Shown here: positions 63,865 to 64,000 of the stretch, one piece after another | How the letters are laid out: each line of letters opens with the position of its first letter | Numbering within the stretch: position 1 is the stretch's first letter | NCBI RefSeq assembly: GCF_003568845.1 | Contig: NZ_CP030128.1 | Coordinates: forward strand, 390,211 to 454,210 | Length of the DNA: 64,000 nt | Direction of reading: 5' to 3' | Origin: Indioceanicola profundi | GTDB taxonomy: Bacteria > Pseudomonadota > Alphaproteobacteria > Azospirillales > Azospirillaceae | Notes under the pieces: model-generated | The model's input: the letters and a program-made list of their open reading frames with translations, nothing else | What the model was told of the DNA's origin: nothing | Databases searched by the model: none | Program-made: the position numbers and the translations under genes

Positions 63865-64000
63865 GTTCCCTAAGTGCTTATTTTTTCATCACAATTGGTT
63901 AATAGATGTGCAACACGCATCACCGGCCATAACGTTAATCTATGGCTAACATCTGAATTATGTGGATTGTTTCGCGACGACTCCCCTGCGAACGTTTCTC

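Noticed and set aside
1..64000. CRISPR array, tRNA, rRNA or prophage structural genes
   Set aside because: I saw no regularly spaced short repeats, no cloverleaf with CCA-type context, no conserved rRNA blocks and no capsid or tail genes.

Overview
The window looks like a stretch of accessory DNA, a plasmid, chromid or genomic island, from a GC-rich alphaproteobacterium. The closest resemblance I can argue is to Rhodospirillales/Azospirillaceae. The reasons are HWE/HisKA_2-type histidine kinase pieces, an ECF41 sigma factor, DctPQM TRAP genes, and a family of IS6, IS30, IS110 and IS630 elements of the kind common in those multi-replicon genomes. The taxonomic call is inference. I found no rRNA, tRNA, CRISPR array or replication origin. 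Intact metabolic and regulatory genes are interleaved with a dense graveyard of insertion sequences and truncated genes.

Layout. 0-4.5 kb: the 3' end of a sensor kinase, an altered azoreductase, an IS110 element, and an ECF41 sigma/AhpD-like pair with a consensus-perfect ECF41 promoter. 4.5-13 kb: a LysR/azoreductase divergent pair, a molybdenum-dependent dehydrogenase operon (2Fe-2S subunit, frameshifted large subunit, cytochrome c), and a 972-residue winged-helix/NTPase/TPR regulator. 13-18 kb: IS6 relics, a broken serine protease fused to a broken sensor kinase, a glycosyltransferase, a methyltransferase-like gene, and an IS30/IS6 chimera. 18-22 kb: a TonB-dependent receptor and PepSY membrane protein behind a Fur-like palindrome, then the tail of an ECF sigma gene and an IS3 relic. 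22.5-30 kb: a redox and hydrolase cluster (SDR, Old Yellow Enzyme, LysR genes, two exported alpha/beta hydrolases, a broken AraC) rearranged around an IS6 copy.

30-39 kb is the most damaged part. It holds an ISNCY element inactivated by a 76-bp tandem duplication, an IS30 copy interrupted by another IS30 end, remnants of a conjugation coupling protein and of a DRGH nuclease, the second copy of a 402-bp inverted repeat, a LOV-like sensor relic, a periplasmic binding protein and an IS701 relic. 39-51 kb is a coherent catabolic locus: a PEP mutase/isocitrate lyase family gene (split by a recent IS5 insertion), two FCD-type GntR regulators, a complete TRAP transporter, an FAD oxidoreductase, an IlvD/Edd-type dehydratase and a PhyH dioxygenase, with several palindromes suited to GntR binding. 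51-64 kb: IS6 relics, an exported methyltransferase-like protein, a RES/Xre toxin-antitoxin pair, a chemoreceptor, an HNH protein, a deleted IS30, a DUF2380-like protein, an IS110 fragment, an IS630 element and a LysR gene whose last codons come from that IS630.

Two working themes emerge. One is handling of electrophiles, quinones and other reactive compounds (azoreductases, Old Yellow Enzyme, SDR, AhpD/ECF41, molybdenum dehydrogenase, hydrolases). The other is uptake and breakdown of an unknown organic acid through the TRAP/dehydratase locus. The second is the best candidate here for undescribed biology.
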